Positions 26,662-35,893 of a stretch of 64,000 nt of DNA are shown here, piece by piece (position 1 is the first letter of the stretch; each line of letters begins with the position of its first letter). The position numbers and the translations under genes are program-made. Origin of the DNA: Streptomyces longhuiensis. GTDB lineage: Bacteria; Actinomycetota; Actinomycetes; Streptomycetales; Streptomycetaceae. A model generated the notes under the pieces. That model searched no databases, was not told the origin of the DNA, and saw nothing but the letters and a program-made list of their open reading frames with translations. The stretch is taken from assembly GCF_020616555.1 (NCBI RefSeq), contig NZ_CP085173.1, forward strand, positions 8,014,001-8,078,000, in the 5' to 3' direction.

Positions 26662-26907
26662 CGACCCGCAGCGGTAGCCGGCGGGCGGCTGCTCCAGGGT
26701 CTCCTCCGCACCGCGGTTCCTCGCGACCCGCACCTCAGCCTCGCGGAACTCCGCCAAATGCGGCTTCGGCACAACGGCATCGTTCTCGCCCGCCCCGCAG
26801 GGCGAGCCAGTTCAGATGTCACCCGATCACGTATGAGACCCGTCGCTAGCATGACTGGTACGCATGCCGGACTGGGGCGTGCCGCATGGACAGGGGGAGC
26901 TGTGTCG

Positions 26908-27615
26908 GTGGAAGCAAGCCGTGGAGAGGTACCGGAGGCCGAGCGGGTGGCGGGGCTCGTGGCTGCGCAGGAGAAGGCCATCGAGCTCTTCGCAGAGGTC
27001 GAGGCGCGTGGAATCGTCGTGCCGGGGGTCGGGGAGCGGGAAGCCAGTGACCGCATCAGGGATCTGGCGAACGAGATGTTCGGTACGACCAAGCACTGGC
27101 ATAAGCGCATTATTCGCTCCGGGGCGAACACGCTTGCGCCGTATCGGGAGAACCCGCCGGACCGTGTCATCGAGGCGGACGACGTCGCCTTCGCGGACTT
27201 CGGACCGATCTTCGAGGAGTACGAGGCGGACTTCGGCCGGACGTATGTCTTCGGTGACGATCCGGACAAGCATCGGTTGCTGACCGATTTGCCGCGCGTC
27301 TTCGACGCGGGGCGGGAAGTCTTTGCCGCGGATCAGGAGATCACCGGTCGTGAGTTGTACCGCGCGGTGGAGAAGCTCGCGGCGGAGGCAGGCTGGGAGA
27401 TCGGTATCTGGCACGCGGGTCATCTGGTCGGGGAGTTCCCTCACGAGACCATCGATGGGATGAAGGCGGAGTCGTACATCACGCCGGACAACGACACTCC
27501 GTTGCGCCGTGCGGACCGGCTCGGCCGGGTCTGCCACTGGATCCTGGAACTGCATTTCGTGGACCGCCGCCGCGGATTCGGCGGCTTCTACGAGCAGTTG
27601 CTCGACCTGGCCTGA
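26908..27615 (+). CDS. M24-family metallopeptidase-like protein
   Basis: About 235 residues with the pita-bread fold of methionine aminopeptidase/Xaa-Pro dipeptidase. The GTG at 26908 is preferred since GGGGGAG lies eight bases upstream; the GTG six bases earlier is too close. Metal-ligand candidates appear in order: Asp in DDVAFADFGPIFEEYEADFG (two Asp), His in WHAGHLVGEFPHE, and Glu in HWILELHFVD. The spacing is that of the M24 family, but the protein is shorter than XPD enzymes and has no N-terminal creatinase domain. May cleave small peptides or be a non-peptidase relative. Cytoplasmic. Confidence 0.85.
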   Translation: MEASRGEVPEAERVAGLVAAQEKAIELFAEVEARGIVVPGVGEREASDRIRDLANEMFGTTKHWHKRIIRSGANTLAPYRENPPDRVIEADDVAFADFGPIFEEYEADFGRTYVFGDDPDKHRLLTDLPRVFDAGREVFAADQEITGRELYRAVEKLAAEAGWEIGIWHAGHLVGEFPHETIDGMKAESYITPDNDTPLRRADRLGRVCHWILELHFVDRRRGFGGFYEQLLDLA

Positions 27616-27747
27616 CGGCCGGCCCTGGCGTACCAGCGCCGGCGCCGGGCCGGCTGGTTCAGCTGTTCGCAGTCACGGTGTTCGGCCCCGACCGCACGAA
27701 CCGACGGCCGAGGTGCGGAGCTGACGTTATGTCAGCCCCGGCCATGC

Positions 27748-28758
27748 CTACGGTTGAACGCTGGTTCTGGCGGGTGCCGACTCTCTGCCCGCCTCGTCGA
27801 CGTTGACGATGTAGTAGTTCGTGTATCCGAACAGGGGCTGGGGGTCGACCCAGGAGCCGGAGGAGGCGTAGGGGGTGCCGACGAGGGTCCAGGCCTGCTC
27901 GCCGGGGCTGCGGCGGTAGACGTGGTAGTAGTTCGTCATTTCCGAGTTGACGTCCCACCAGAGGTGGGCGGCGCCGTCGATGACCTGGCTTTCGACCAAG
28001 GCGGGCGTGGGGCCGACCGGCTCGGGCCGGGTCACGGTCACGGCTTCGCTGTACGCGGACGCGTTCCCCGCGGCGTCGACGGCCCGGACGCGGTACGAGA
28101 CGGAGACGCCCGTGGGGGCCGACAGGTCCGTGTGGGCCGTAAAGGACGTGGTGGTGGCCCCCTCGTCCGGATACGGCCGTGTATCGGGATCCGACGAGAT
28201 CTCGAAGTGGTCCCAGTCACCCGGGGGAGCTGTCCACCGCAGGGTGTTCCCCGCGGTCGTGCCTTGCGCGGTGAGACTCGTCGGTGCTTCGGGCGCGGTC
28301 GCGTCGGCCGTGCTCACGTACACGGCTGAGCTGTCGGACGACTCACGGCCGGCCCGGTCGACGGCACGTACCCAATAGGCGTAGGTGGCGCCGTCGGCGG
28401 GCGGGTGATCCGTGAAGGAGGTCACAGCCAGTGGTGCGTCACCGCTGATGACTTCGGCAGGGGGTGCCCCTTCGCCTGCCGGCCGGCGGAAGACGCGGTA
28501 ACCGGCCACGTTTTTCCGGGCATTGCCGGACCAGGTGATCGTGGCAGTGGAGGAGTCCGGTTCGTACGTGACATCCGTGCCGGTGGGGGCCGAAGGGCCG
28601 GCGGCAACAGTGACGGAGCTGGGGGCCGCGTGGGCGTCAGCCGCGCCCGTCAGGCCGAGGCCCGGGGTGAGGGCGGCGGCGACGGCAGCGGTGACCGCGG
28701 CGATACGTAAGCGTCTGGGACGGCTCCGGCGGGGCGAAGGAACAGCGTGATCGATCAC
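27748..28758 (-). CDS. secreted protein with fibronectin type III domains
   Basis: 336 residues. GTG at 28756-28758; upstream GGAAAGG, and the longer frame is not coding-like. A twin-arginine-like basic start (SPRRSRPRRLRIAAVTAA) leads into a signal peptide ending near GAADAHAAPSS. Three fibronectin type III repeats follow (GYRVFRRPAG and YAYWVRAVDRAGRESSDSS; WTAPPGDWDHFEISSDPD and VSYRVRAVDAAGNASAYS; AHLWWDVNSEMTNYYHVYRR and YIVNVDEAGRESAP). No catalytic domain is attached, unlike the polysaccharide hydrolases that usually carry such modules; it is probably an extracellular binding or structural protein. Confidence 0.85.
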   Translation of the reverse strand: MIDHAVPSPRRSRPRRLRIAAVTAAVAAALTPGLGLTGAADAHAAPSSVTVAAGPSAPTGTDVTYEPDSSTATITWSGNARKNVAGYRVFRRPAGEGAPPAEVISGDAPLAVTSFTDHPPADGATYAYWVRAVDRAGRESSDSSAVYVSTADATAPEAPTSLTAQGTTAGNTLRWTAPPGDWDHFEISSDPDTRPYPDEGATTTSFTAHTDLSAPTGVSVSYRVRAVDAAGNASAYSEAVTVTRPEPVGPTPALVESQVIDGAAHLWWDVNSEMTNYYHVYRRSPGEQAWTLVGTPYASSGSWVDPQPLFGYTNYYIVNVDEAGRESAPARTSVQP

Positions 28759-28989
28759 GGCTGGCGGCCCTTTCCATGAGGACGGGGTGTGCAGGCGTGG
28801 GGGATGGGAGCGATGTGGAGCAACGGCAATGTAGCTGCAACTCGCCACTGTGTCAGGGAAGTCAGGGGGCCACTTGACCTGTGGCGGGAGGGGGCCGGGA
28901 GATTGGCGTGTATCTGTCGCCCGGCCCGTGCGTCGTCCGGGTCCGGGGCTACGCCGGCCTGGCGCCCCAACGACTGCCACACCGTGAGC

Positions 28990-29112
28990 GCGAGTGCTGC
29001 ACGAGAGGGGCTCGGCGTCCTTGGCGCGGCCACTCGTCGGGAGCAGTCGCAGTGTGGCGCAGGCATTCGTCACGGTCAGGCAGGCAGACAGGCGAGGCGC
29101 AGGAGCATGAGT
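28990..29112 (-). pseudogene. degraded transposase N-terminus, copy 1
   Basis: Frames on the minus strand give CLTVTNACATLRLLPTSGRA and KDAEPL, a decayed version of the rve-type transposase start (consensus MLLRLAYLAVTN...LRLLPMSDRDKDAEIL). It lies 80 bases from a second copy with the same orientation. Neither continues into a transposase body. Confidence 0.55.
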
Positions 29113-29117
29113 GATCA

Positions 29118-29327
29118 TCATGCCGTGCGGACTCGAAGAGGTTTTTCGGCACGCGCAGCCATCCAAGACGGCTCCGACGCCGTAATCACATCAGCCACCA
29201 CAAGATCGTTCATCAGCTGGTGCCGCAGGGCGGGGATCTCAATGTCCTTGTCCCGCTCGCTCATTGGCAGCAGACGTAGCGAGGCGAAGGCGTTGGTGGC
29301 GGCGAGGTAGGCCAGGCGCAGCAGCAC
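29118..29327 (-). pseudogene. transposase N-terminus, copy 2
   Basis: 69-codon frame beginning MLLRLAYLAATNAFASLRLL and PMSERDKDIEIPALRHQ, the N-terminus of the Streptomyces rve-type transposase; the rest (MNDLVVADVITASEPSW...) is unrelated. Truncated after about 37 residues. Together with copy 1 it is a tandem pair of IS ends. Confidence 0.7.
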
Positions 29328-29422
29328 GAGAGATCACGATGCCGACCGCATTGGTCCGCGGGAAGACGATCAAAGGTCGGTGTGCGCGGCTCGCCGATAG
29401 GTAATCAAGGCCTTGACCTGCG

Positions 29423-29454
29423 CGGATGATTTATCGGCACCCGCAGAGTGCTGG
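29423..29454. repeat. probable IS terminal sequence
   Basis: ggatgatttatcggcaccc lies about 95 bases upstream of the transposase start at 29327 and matches 2242-2270, which has the same relation to the remnant at 1621-2138. Confidence 0.45.
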
Positions 29455-29488
29455 TGCCGATAGACGGTGCCGTCCAGCAGACACTGGC

Positions 29489-29528
29489 ACCGAGACGCAC
29501 CGAGACGCACCGAGACGCACCGAGACTT
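29489..29528. repeat. 10-bp tandem repeat, four units
   Basis: caccgagacg is repeated four times head-to-tail; the last unit ends in t instead of g. It lies 50 bases beyond the 3' end of the nitronate monooxygenase gene and next to an IS end. Likely slippage-derived. Confidence 0.85.
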
Positions 29529-29578
29529 CGTCAGGCATGGACGGCGTCCGCGGCACGAGTGGCGCGGGCCGTGTGGGC

Positions 29579-30580
29579 TCAAAACTCGGGCAGCATTGCG
29601 CCCTTCGCCTCGGCCATGGTCCGAGCGACGATCGTTGCCGCCGGCAGAATGTCACGGACCAGACCGGCGGACTGCCCGGCGTAGAGTGCCATCGCGTCTA
29701 CGTCGCCTGTCATGCCGGCCAGCGGTACGGCGTCTTGGTAACGCAGGTACTGGGTGTCTTCGGCGTCCCACGCAATGATGTCGCCCTCGCCCGGCCTAGC
29801 CGAAGGCGGGGAGCCGGCTGCTTCCCAGGAGGACAGTGTGCTGTTGCGCAGGGACCGGTGTGGGGCGTTCGGCCAGCCGTCGTCGAAGCAGCCGGTGTAC
29901 TGGGCCTCTTCGGCTCGTGCGTCGACGACACGGCGCCGGTAGATGTCGTGGGTACGCGCTTCGGCGGCGGCGAGGAACCGTGTACCCATCCATCCGGCCT
30001 GAGCTCCGAGGGTGAGCGCCGCGGCAAGCCCCCGACCGTCGGCGATCCCTCCGGCGGCGATCACGGGGAGCGGGGACACTGCATCGACCACTGCCGGTAC
30101 CAGGGGGAAGGTGGCCGTAAGGCCGTGGACGTGTCCGCCGGCTTCCCATCCCTGTGCCACGACCGCGTCGACTCCGGCATCGGCGGCATGTCGGGCTTCG
30201 TCCGGCGATCCGACGGCGTGGACGTGGAAGGCGTCCGCGGCATGAATACGGGCGGTGCAGGTGGCCGGGTCTCCCCAGAAGGTCGAGATGACCGGAACTC
30301 CGCCTTCCAGGCAGGCGTCCAGCCTGTCGGCGATGGGGAAGTCGAGCACCAGGTTGGCGCCGAAGGGGCGTTCGGTCAGCTCGCGGACCTGGCCGAGGAC
30401 CGTAGCGATTTTCTCGACCGGAGTCCAAGTCAGCGCCAGCATCCCGAGTCCACCCGCGTTGGAGACGCCGGCGACCAGCTCAGGGGAGACCGCGGAACCG
30501 ATCGGTGCTTGGAAGATCGGTACCTCGACGCCGAGTCGGCGGCACAAGGGGGTGGTGAGTGAGGGGAGGTGCGCGGTCAT
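29579..30580 (-). CDS. nitronate monooxygenase / 2-nitropropane dioxygenase family
   Basis: 333 residues. ATG at 30578-30580 with GAGGAAA upstream. FMN-dependent TIM barrel of the NMO family: substrate/FMN entry PIFQAPIGSAVSPELVAGVS, the NAGGLGMLALTW turn, GVDAVVAQGWEAGGHVHG with the catalytic-site His region, PVIAAGGIADGRGLAAALTL for phosphate binding, and GAQAGWMGTRFLA. Enzymes of this class oxidise alkyl nitronates such as propionate 3-nitronate or act as quinone reductases. Stand-alone, next to IS debris; regulation not visible. Confidence 0.92.
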   Translation of the reverse strand: MTAHLPSLTTPLCRRLGVEVPIFQAPIGSAVSPELVAGVSNAGGLGMLALTWTPVEKIATVLGQVRELTERPFGANLVLDFPIADRLDACLEGGVPVISTFWGDPATCTARIHAADAFHVHAVGSPDEARHAADAGVDAVVAQGWEAGGHVHGLTATFPLVPAVVDAVSPLPVIAAGGIADGRGLAAALTLGAQAGWMGTRFLAAAEARTHDIYRRRVVDARAEEAQYTGCFDDGWPNAPHRSLRNSTLSSWEAAGSPPSARPGEGDIIAWDAEDTQYLRYQDAVPLAGMTGDVDAMALYAGQSAGLVRDILPAATIVARTMAEAKGAMLPEF

Positions 30581-31191
30581 GCGGGGTTTCCTCATCTCTG
30601 GGTGCGGGGCCCCTATGACTCTGGTTACGGGGTGATCGGTGTTGGCACTTGGCCAAAGGCACTGCCGCGCAGAGACATCGACGCATTGCCTGGCGAGGCA
30701 AGGAATGCTCGGTTGTGCTGGTGTTCTTGGGGGATCTTGCTGTCGTTGGAGGTGGCGATGCGGGCAGGAAGTCGCTGACTGCCCCCGATGGCGATGGCGA
30801 TGGCGATGGCGAAGCCGAAGCCGATGCCGATGAGGATGAGGATGAGGATGTGGGGTCAGATCCTGATGCGGACAGTCGGTCTGCGCGTCCAGCGCGGTGA
30901 AGACCTCACCGATCAGACGTTCCGAAACCTGGGGGCTTTGGTGGACCAGCCTGATCAGCCGTCGGCGTCCGGCCCTGCCACGGCGCTGCTCGCCACCTCC
31001 ACGTGTCGACGAACCTCACGACCCGCATTGACATCGGTGGCCGCGACCCTGACCTGACCAGTGGTCTGCCAGCGTCTGAGGTCCGGTGACGCCCCCGGGG
31101 CATCCGTTCACCAACGGCGACAGCCGTGCCGGGTCCGAAGGCCGGCTGCCCTCTCACGGGACAGCGGAAGACATCACGTGGGCAGGTGACT
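30581..31191. other. 610-base stretch without a firm gene
   Basis: Holds a simple-sequence run at 30787-30850 and otherwise no convincing frame. A plus-strand frame over the repeat would give an Asp/Gly/Glu-rich peptide and is not called. Confidence 0.4.
30787..30850. repeat. imperfect hexanucleotide run (gatggc/gaagcc/gatgag)
   Basis: Four copies of gatggc, two of gaagcc, one gatgcc and three of gatgag follow without gaps over 64 bases. No coding role is evident. Confidence 0.85.
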
Positions 31192-32067
31192 TCATGTGCC
31201 CGTCGCCTTGGTCAGCAGCATGCTGAGGTCGAGCGCCGGCGCACTGTGGGTGAGGGTGCCTACTGAGATCTTGTCGACTCCCGCTTCGGCGACCCGCCTC
31301 AGCTGCCTGAGAGTGATACCTCCGGACGCCTCCAGGACGACTCGCCGACCTGGTGCGATGCCATCCCGGAATTTGACGACCTGCCCAATCTCGGTGACCG
31401 TCATGTCGTCGAGCATGATCCAGGAAGCACCCGCGTGGAGGGCTTCGACCGCTTGTGTCACGTTCTCGACCTCGACATCGATGAGCGTCTCCCGGCCTTC
31501 AGCAGCCATTCCTGCGCGGACGGCGTTGATCGCCGCGGTGATGCCTCCGGCGGCTGCGATGTGGTTCTCCTTCAGCAGCGCCATGGCCGACAGGTCGAGC
31601 CGGTGACTGCTCACACCTCCCGATGCCGCCGCGTATTTGTCGATGGCACGCAGACCGGGGGCTGTCTTGCGAGTGTCGAGCACCTGCACGCCCAGGTCGG
31701 CCACCATGTCGACATACGTCTTGGCGAGAGTGGCGATGCCGCACATGCGTTGCAGAAAGTTGAGGACGGTGCGTTCGCCCGTCAGCAGACTGCGCGTTCT
31801 GCCCCTGAGCCGGACCACTGCCTGGCCCTGGTGCGCGAAGCCTCCTTCTGATATGAGTTCCTCCACGACAACCTCGGTGTCGATCTGGCGAAACACCTCG
31901 GAAACGACGGGCAGGCCGCAGGCCGTGCCGGGCTGCTTGGCGATGATCTCGGCTTCGTTGTGCAGGTGCGCGGAGACGCACCAGCGGGTGGTGATGTCAT
32001 CGTGCGCATGGTCCTCCGCAAGTGCCCGGGTGACGGCTTGGCGTACTGCTGAAACGGGGAAGTCCAT
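31192..32067 (-). CDS. nadC: nicotinate-nucleotide diphosphorylase (quinolinate phosphoribosyltransferase)
   Basis: 291 residues. Two starts are possible; the inner ATG (32065-32067) has GGTGAGG upstream and is preferred over ATG 32083-32085. The QPRTase fold shows its signatures: TVLNFLQRMCGIATLAKTYV, the DTRKTAPGLRAIDKYA quinolinate site, MALLKENHIAAAGG, IDVEVENVTQAVEALHAG, IMLDDM and VLEASGGITLRQLRRVAEAG with VDKISVGTLTHSAPALDLS. It condenses quinolinate and PRPP to nicotinate mononucleotide in NAD synthesis. No nadA or nadB is adjacent, so this may be an extra copy or serve a related pyridine metabolism. The HxlR regulator lies 88 bases upstream on the same strand. Confidence 0.92.
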   Translation of the reverse strand: MDFPVSAVRQAVTRALAEDHAHDDITTRWCVSAHLHNEAEIIAKQPGTACGLPVVSEVFRQIDTEVVVEELISEGGFAHQGQAVVRLRGRTRSLLTGERTVLNFLQRMCGIATLAKTYVDMVADLGVQVLDTRKTAPGLRAIDKYAAASGGVSSHRLDLSAMALLKENHIAAAGGITAAINAVRAGMAAEGRETLIDVEVENVTQAVEALHAGASWIMLDDMTVTEIGQVVKFRDGIAPGRRVVLEASGGITLRQLRRVAEAGVDKISVGTLTHSAPALDLSMLLTKATGT

Positions 32068-32155
32068 AAGTTCCTCACCTGTCATGGAAGGCCGTCATAG
32101 GCCTTCGGGAACGACGTAGCCGGCGGCCGGGCAGGCGGCGCCCCCACGGTGGACC

Positions 32156-32515
32156 TCACCGCTCCTGGCCCGTGAGGTCGGGTGCTTCGAGTGCGGCGGC
32201 CCATCGCTCCGCCCACGTGTGCAGGCCGATCAGCTCGTCGCACGCCTCTCGCCCCAGCGTCGTGAGGCAGTAGCTCTCCTCGCTGCCGCGCTCCACGAGG
32301 CGGGCTTCCAGCAACTCAAGCAATCGCTGGCGCAACACACTTGAGGACATGTCGTCACATCGCTGCTGGAGCGCCCGGAAACCCAGCGGCCCGTCACGCA
32401 GCTCCCACAGAACCCGCAGGGTCCAGCGGCGACCGAACAGGTCGAGTGCTGCCATCAGCGGGCGACCTGTGGCCGAGCCACGCACTCGGCGTCCCGGCTT
32501 CGGGGGCGAAGGCAT
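32156..32515 (-). CDS. HxlR-family transcriptional regulator
   Basis: 119 residues with the HxlR winged helix: PLMAALDLFGRRWTLRVLWE, LRDGPLGFRALQQRCDDMSS, SVLRQRLLELLEARLVERGS, then wing and terminal helix. ATG at 32513-32515. HxlR proteins are often redox- or quinone-responsive and regulate a divergent gene; here an AhpD-like gene starts 95 bases away on the other strand. No Cys near the N-terminus, so the thiol-sensing mode is not obvious. Confidence 0.9.
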   Translation of the reverse strand: MPSPPKPGRRVRGSATGRPLMAALDLFGRRWTLRVLWELRDGPLGFRALQQRCDDMSSSVLRQRLLELLEARLVERGSEESYCLTTLGREACDELIGLHTWAERWAAALEAPDLTGQER

Positions 32516-32609
32516 CGTCCGGTCCTCTCTTCATGAAACCTGGCGCTTCGATTTCAGAAACACTACGCTCCCCGGCAACGCTTTGAAAAGAGAAGCACTG
32601 GGAGGTTCC

Positions 32610-33200
32610 ATGCCCGAACGCATCACCCCATTGGAGGCGCCCTACGCGCCGGAGACTGCGGGGCTGCTACGCCGGATGATGGCGACCGACGAGGACCCCA
32701 TCGCCCTGTTCCGCCTGTACGCACACCACCAGCAACTTGCCGAGGCCCTGCACGGCTGGGGTTCCTATCAGCTCAGTCGCCGCATCAGTCTGGGTCTGCG
32801 CGATCGGGAACTCGTCATCGACCGCACCTGTGCCCGCTGCGGCTGCGAGTACGAATGGGGTGTGCACATCGCACGCTTCGCACCACGCGCCGGACTCACC
32901 GATGCCCAGGTCGCATCCTTGACCCATGGCACGAGCGCAGATCCGTGCTGGACAGCGGAACGCGATCGCCTGCTGCTCGACGCCACGGACGCGCTCCACG
33001 ACCACCACGACATAGACGCCGCGCTCTGGACGCGTCTCGGCACGGAGTTCACCCCCGAACAGCTACTGGACTTATTCATGCTGTGCGGCTGGTACCACGC
33101 CATCAGCTACACCGCCCGGGCCACCAGGCTCTCTCCCGAGCCCGGGGCGCCGCGGTTCCACGACGTCCGCCCCGCGGCGAGCGGCCGAGGGCCCTTGTGA
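32610..33200 (+). CDS. AhpD-like / carboxymuconolactone decarboxylase family protein
   Basis: 196 residues of the AhpD-like fold. ATG at 32610 right after GGAGGTTCC. The CMD core is visible: LSRRISLGLRDRELVIDRTC followed by ARCGCEYEWGVHIARFAPRA; CxxC-type Cys (CARC, then GCEYEW) and the His of the disulfide-relay motif are in place. Relatives act in peroxide defence or in decarboxylation of aromatic-ring products. Divergent from an HxlR regulator, which suggests control by electrophiles or quinones. Functional class beyond the family is uncertain. Confidence 0.88.
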   Translation: MPERITPLEAPYAPETAGLLRRMMATDEDPIALFRLYAHHQQLAEALHGWGSYQLSRRISLGLRDRELVIDRTCARCGCEYEWGVHIARFAPRAGLTDAQVASLTHGTSADPCWTAERDRLLLDATDALHDHHDIDAALWTRLGTEFTPEQLLDLFMLCGWYHAISYTARATRLSPEPGAPRFHDVRPAASGRGPL

Positions 33201-33337
33201 ACCTGCAACGACGCGCCAACTCGGGTGACATAGCCGGCGGACGGATATGGGCGACAGGTCCTACGGTCAGGACGGACAAGCGGGCGACGGCCCCACGGTG
33301 TCGAGCGGCGCAACAGACACCGTCCCGCCGGGCCATT

Positions 33338-34303
33338 TCAAGGCAGGAGGACCAGCTTGCCCTTGGTATGGCGGCCGAGGAGGTCCGCGTGTGCCTCGGG
33401 GGCACGCGCGAGGTCGTACTCGCTGCCGACCAGCGGGCGAAGCCGTCCGCGTGCGGTGAGGTCGAGCAGTTCCTCGAGTGCCTGGCCGCCCGCCCCGTCA
33501 CGGGTGATGAGTGGAGTGAGCCAGAACCCGGCTATCGCCGAACTCGCCACCGCCAGGCGGCCCGGCGCGATGGCGGTGGCGGTCTGTCGGGACGAGGCTC
33601 CGTAGGTCACCAGTCGGCCGAGAAGTCCGATCGCGTCCAAAGAGGCGTCGAGAAGGGGTCCGCCGACAGCGTCCAGGATGACGTCGACCGGCTTTCCGTG
33701 ATTGGCGTCGAGGACCCGCTCCCGGTAGCCGTCCGCCTCGCCGTCGATGGCCACGTCGGCGCCGAGCCCGAGAGTGAACGCGCGCTTCTCCTCGGACGAG
33801 GCCGTCGCGATGACACGTCCCGCGCCGAACTCGCGCGCGAGCTGCACGGCGAGACTGCCGGTCCCGCCGGCGCCGGAGTGCACCACGACGCTTTCCCCGG
33901 GCCGCACGCGGGCCACCGACCGCAGGAGGTGCCACGCCGTCAGCCCCTGTACCAGCAGAGCCAGCGCCTGGCCTGCACTCACGTCCCGCGGCAGCAGTGC
34001 CAGATCGCGTTCGGCGACGATGGCCTTCGTCGCGTATCCGCCCTGGCGGAGGTAGCCGACGACCCGCCGGCCGTCACCGGTCCGGCCGGCGACCTCCATG
34101 CCGGGGACGCGCGGCAGAGGTCCCTTCATGGCGTACGGACCCTCGCGAAGCTCACCGGCGATCTCCTTGATGTCACCGAAGTTGACGCCGGCGGCCTCCA
34201 CCACTTCGACCAAGGTCTCTTCCGGCCCCGCCACGGGGTCCGGTAACTCGACCTCCTTCAAGACGTCCGGGCCGCCGAACCGGTCGTACTGCATCGCTCG
34301 CAT
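33338..34303 (-). CDS. zinc-free quinone oxidoreductase (MDR superfamily)
   Basis: 321 residues. ATG at 34301-34303, with GGGAGGGAG upstream. Medium-chain dehydrogenase/reductase of the quinone oxidoreductase class: N-terminal MRAMQYDRFGGPDVLKEVEL, EAAGVNFGDIKEIAG, the nucleotide fold VVVHSGAGGTGSLAVQLARE and DVILDAVGGPLLDASLDAIG, ending in HTKGKLVLLP. No structural-zinc Cys cluster. NADPH-dependent reduction of quinones or enones is expected. Adjacent to the AhpD-like gene, convergent with it. Confidence 0.92.
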   Translation of the reverse strand: MRAMQYDRFGGPDVLKEVELPDPVAGPEETLVEVVEAAGVNFGDIKEIAGELREGPYAMKGPLPRVPGMEVAGRTGDGRRVVGYLRQGGYATKAIVAERDLALLPRDVSAGQALALLVQGLTAWHLLRSVARVRPGESVVVHSGAGGTGSLAVQLAREFGAGRVIATASSEEKRAFTLGLGADVAIDGEADGYRERVLDANHGKPVDVILDAVGGPLLDASLDAIGLLGRLVTYGASSRQTATAIAPGRLAVASSAIAGFWLTPLITRDGAGGQALEELLDLTARGRLRPLVGSEYDLARAPEAHADLLGRHTKGKLVLLP

Positions 34304-34416
34304 GATGCGGTTCTCCCTCCCCGCCCCTCCGTGAAGCGGAAGTTGCGGGCAACCTACATGTTCCGACGGTGAGGGCCAGTCGCAGCAGTGCGGATCTCTA
34401 CGTCTGCGGGCTGGGT

Positions 34417-35616
34417 TCAGGCGCCGGCGTCGGCATGGGCGTGGTGCCCTCCGACGTGGGCGCCGTGCCAGTCCAGGCATAGCACCGTGGCGTCGTCCCC
34501 GAGATGGCCGTCGCAGGAGTCGGTGACCGCGGCGGTCAGGACGCGCACGACCTCGCGCGGGTGTTCGCCGGCGGTGTCGCGGATCAGGCCGGGCAGGTCG
34601 ACGGCTTGCGCTTGGCGGTCCTGCATGCCGTCGGTGTGGAGGATGAGGCGGTCGCCGGGGCGCAGGTCGAGGTTCTGCACCCGGTAAGGGATCTGCGCGG
34701 CCATGCCGAAGGGCAGGTCGACGGCGAGGGTGATCTCGTCGACCGTGCCGTCGCGCAGGCGCAGTGGCCACGGGTGGCCGGCGTTGACGAGCTGGGCGCG
34801 GTTGTTGTCGAGGGCGATGCGCAGCAGCTGGCCGGTGGCGAAGGCGCGGCGGCCGTGGTCGAGGAGGGCCTGATCGATTTGGGTGGCCTGTTCGGCCAGG
34901 TCGGTGCCGGTGCGGCGGGCTCTGCGGGAGGCGTTGACGAGGAGGGTGGCCATGAGGGCGGCGTCGACGTCGTGGCCCATGGCGTCTGTGATCGACAGGT
35001 GCAGGGTGTTGTAGTCGAGGGTGTAGTCGTAGGTGTCGCCGGCGATGCTGTCTGCGGACGCCAGGGCGCCCGCGAGTGCGAACTCGGCTCCCTCGCACGA
35101 GGGGGCCGAGGGCAGGAGCTGACGCTGGATCTCCGCGGCCAGGCTCATCGGTGTGGTGCGCTCGCCCCAGTGGTAGAGGTCGGTGAAGCGTCGGTCGGCG
35201 ACGATGATGTAGGCGAGCGCGTGCGCGGCCTCCTCCACCTGCTCCAGTACGTCCTTGCTGACCTCGGGCAGGAACAGCTCCAGGACGCCGATGGTGTCCC
35301 CGCGGTTGGTGACCGGGGCAAGCACCCGCCGGCCTTGCCCGCCGTCCTGGGTTTGCACCAGCTCCTGTCGGCGCAGAACTTCGTCGTAGGCGCTGCCCGC
35401 CAGGGGCATCTGATCTGCCTGGCGGCCTTGCTGGGAGGCCGTCTCCTGACTGACTCGCACCACCTTCCGGCCGATCACATCCACGAACAGAAACGACACG
35501 TGTCGCGCACCGAATCGGTCCCGCAGATTCCGCGCCACAACATCGAGAGAAGCTACCGGCGAGGCACCCTCCGCCGCCGCCAGTACCTCAGCCAGCCCGA
35601 TCCGATCAACCACCAC
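34417..35616 (-). CDS. GAF-SpoIIE (PP2C-type) serine phosphatase
   Basis: 399 residues. The GTG at 35614-35616 is chosen since GGGAGG lies five bases upstream; upstream codons have no site. Residues 10-150 form a GAF-like sensor domain ([40 protein letters not shown]). The SpoIIE phosphatase domain follows ([20 protein letters not shown]) with metal-binding Asp residues in [12 protein letters not shown] and [15 protein letters not shown], and the C-terminal [12 protein letters not shown]. His-rich tail ([13 protein letters not shown]). Such proteins dephosphorylate anti-sigma-factor antagonists in stress-response partner switching. No kinase domain or antagonist gene is adjacent. Confidence 0.92.
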   Translation of the reverse strand: MVVDRIGLAEVLAAAEGASPVASLDVVARNLRDRFGARHVSFLFVDVIGRKVVRVSQETASQQGRQADQMPLAGSAYDEVLRRQELVQTQDGGQGRRVLAPVTNRGDTIGVLELFLPEVSKDVLEQVEEAAHALAYIIVADRRFTDLYHWGERTTPMSLAAEIQRQLLPSAPSCEGAEFALAGALASADSIAGDTYDYTLDYNTLHLSITDAMGHDVDAALMATLLVNASRRARRTGTDLAEQATQIDQALLDHGRRAFATGQLLRIALDNNRAQLVNAGHPWPLRLRDGTVDEITLAVDLPFGMAAQIPYRVQNLDLRPGDRLILHTDGMQDRQAQAVDLPGLIRDTAGEHPREVVRVLTAAVTDSCDGHLGDDATVLCLDWHGAHVGGHHAHADAGA

Positions 35617-35893
35617 ATCAGCCTCCCTGATCTCCCTCACTCCTTCCCCTTGGTGCCGCAGCCGTCACAGAAACGACTCACGCTCCTGCGATGTAGGCAC
35701 GCGACTCAGAAGGACCAGCAATGCTGGCCACTCGCAATGTGATGGCACACGCTCAAGGCCCGCTTTCACTGGACAGCATGAGTTTCCCGCCCTCAACGTC
35801 TCGTGGCCCTGACCGACCAGCCGTCACTGGTATTCGCTCCCCAGGCTGTTACCGCACGCCGGTCACTTCACCAGTACTCCACTCGAGGACACC

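Noticed and set aside
29489..29528. CRISPR array
   Set aside because: Four 10-base units without spacers; simple tandem repeat.
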